Shown here in pieces: positions 13,728 through 14,285 of a stretch of DNA of 14,285 bases. Source of the stretch: Candidatus Bipolaricaulota bacterium (GTDB lineage: Bacteria; Bipolaricaulota; Bipolaricaulia; M55B111); contig JAGXLQ010000016.1 of NCBI GenBank assembly GCA_018334595.1, positions 1-14,285 on the forward strand, written 5' to 3'. How positions within the stretch are numbered: position 1 is the first letter of the stretch; every line of letters starts with the position of its first letter. Made by a program: the position numbers and the translations under genes. The notes under the pieces were generated by a model. The model saw only the letters and a list, made by a program, of their open reading frames with translations. It made no database searches and was not told the DNA's origin.

Positions 13728-14285
13728 GTGGGCACTTCAGAGAAAAAGTTAACAGACAAGAAGATCGGCGTCATCGGAGTAGGGACAATAGGGGGAACAC
13801 TGGTCGAAACCCTAATCAGAAACGACGTAGTCGGTCCGGACCAGTTTATCGGAAGCACCTCTCAGGAGGAGACTGCCAGGGAGGTTTCAGAGAAATACCA
13901 TATAGAGGCGTCTGCCGACAACGACCGAGTTGTTGACAAAGCGGACGTAGTAATCCTCGCGGTAGAACCCCAGACGATATCTCGCGTTCTCGACGAGACC
14001 TCGTCGACCTTCAGGCCGGACCATCTGGTTATCTCTGTTGCTGCAGGGATAACGACGAAGTTCATCGAGTCGAAGATAGACAAACAGGTCCCAGTAGTCC
14101 GTACAATGCCCAATACCGCAATAAGGGTCAAGAACGGTGCCACCGTAATGGTCGCGGGCAAGCACGCCGTGGAGAGCGACCTGAGGGTAACCGAGGAGAT
14201 ATTTAAACCAGTAGGGATCGTGGAAGAGGTACGAAACGAGGGCTTGATGGACCCGATCACCGGCTTTTCCGGCTCCGGTCCGGCC
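13728..14285 (+). CDS. proC: Pyrroline-5-carboxylate reductase (partial, 3' end beyond the window)
   Basis: ProC catalyses the last step of proline synthesis, reducing pyrroline-5-carboxylate with NAD(P)H. Only the first 186 codons are present, with the frame open to the right edge; the full family length is ~270. GTG 13728 is the start, with Shine-Dalgarno GGGTGA (13715-13720) 7 nt before it. A short polar lead (~11 residues) precedes the Rossmann motif IGVIGVGTIGG (13-23). Further family blocks are ADVVILAVEPQ (~75-85), VISVAAGIT (~103-111), RTMPNTAIRVKNGATVMVAG (~125-144) and the substrate-binding DPITGFSGSGPA at the edge. The usual VKP of the LAVKPQ block reads VEP here. Identity is clear from the paired nucleotide and SGSGPA motifs. 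Confidence 0.93.
   Translation, partial: MGTSEKKLTDKKIGVIGVGTIGGTLVETLIRNDVVGPDQFIGSTSQEETAREVSEKYHIEASADNDRVVDKADVVILAVEPQTISRVLDETSSTFRPDHLVISVAAGITTKFIESKIDKQVPVVRTMPNTAIRVKNGATVMVAGKHAVESDLRVTEEIFKPVGIVEEVRNEGLMDPITGFSGSGPA

Overview
The window is chromosomal DNA from a bacterium. It opens inside the first ~43 bases of a bacterial 16S rRNA gene (minus strand) and otherwise carries dense housekeeping genes of bacterial type: holA, rpsO-pnp, recD2, pncC and proC. Promoters match the bacterial TTGACA/TATAAT pattern at 17-nt spacing. Shine-Dalgarno sites are clear at most genes, and TTG and GTG starts are used. The proteins are rich in Glu, Asp and Lys, arginine is often AGG/AGA, and the ATP sulfurylase has a four-ligand zinc site of the kind common in thermophile and sulfur-bacterium enzymes. 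I cannot name the phylum. A deep-branching, possibly thermophilic or halotolerant lineage is a guess.

Layout. (1) 1-1113, minus: holA, then a strong rRNA promoter, a boxA-like element and the start of 16S, so the rRNA operon runs out of the left edge. (2) 1303-3100, plus: a two-gene sat-cysC operon that makes APS and then PAPS from sulfate. (3) 8433-3140, minus: a probable operon of an MTA/SAH deaminase-type amidohydrolase, rpsO, pnp and an M16 zinc peptidase. (4) 8434-8778: a 345-bp divergent control region with a promoter on each strand and several short inverted repeats. (5) 8779-9846, plus: an exported, probably membrane-anchored right-handed beta-helix protein of NosD type. (6) 12633-9889, minus: recD2 and pncC. 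(7) 12744-13583, plus: a DUF72 (YecE-family) protein. (8) 13728 to the right edge, plus: the first 186 codons of proC.

How the genes relate. Most are core information-processing or central-metabolism genes. rpsO-pnp-M16 is a familiar bacterial grouping for ribosome assembly and RNA turnover. sat-cysC makes PAPS, but no APS/PAPS reductase or sulfotransferase lies in the window, so its use is open. The beta-helix gene is the least conserved locus and is the only exported protein apart from what may lie outside the edges.

I found no mobile element, CRISPR array, toxin-antitoxin pair, defence island or clear novel multi-gene system. The most interesting signals are a PNPase with two S1 domains joined by a linker encoded by a perfect 12-bp tandem repeat, the unusual 5' end of the 16S gene, an APS kinase with an extra C-terminal tail, and the dyad-rich region upstream of the beta-helix gene.
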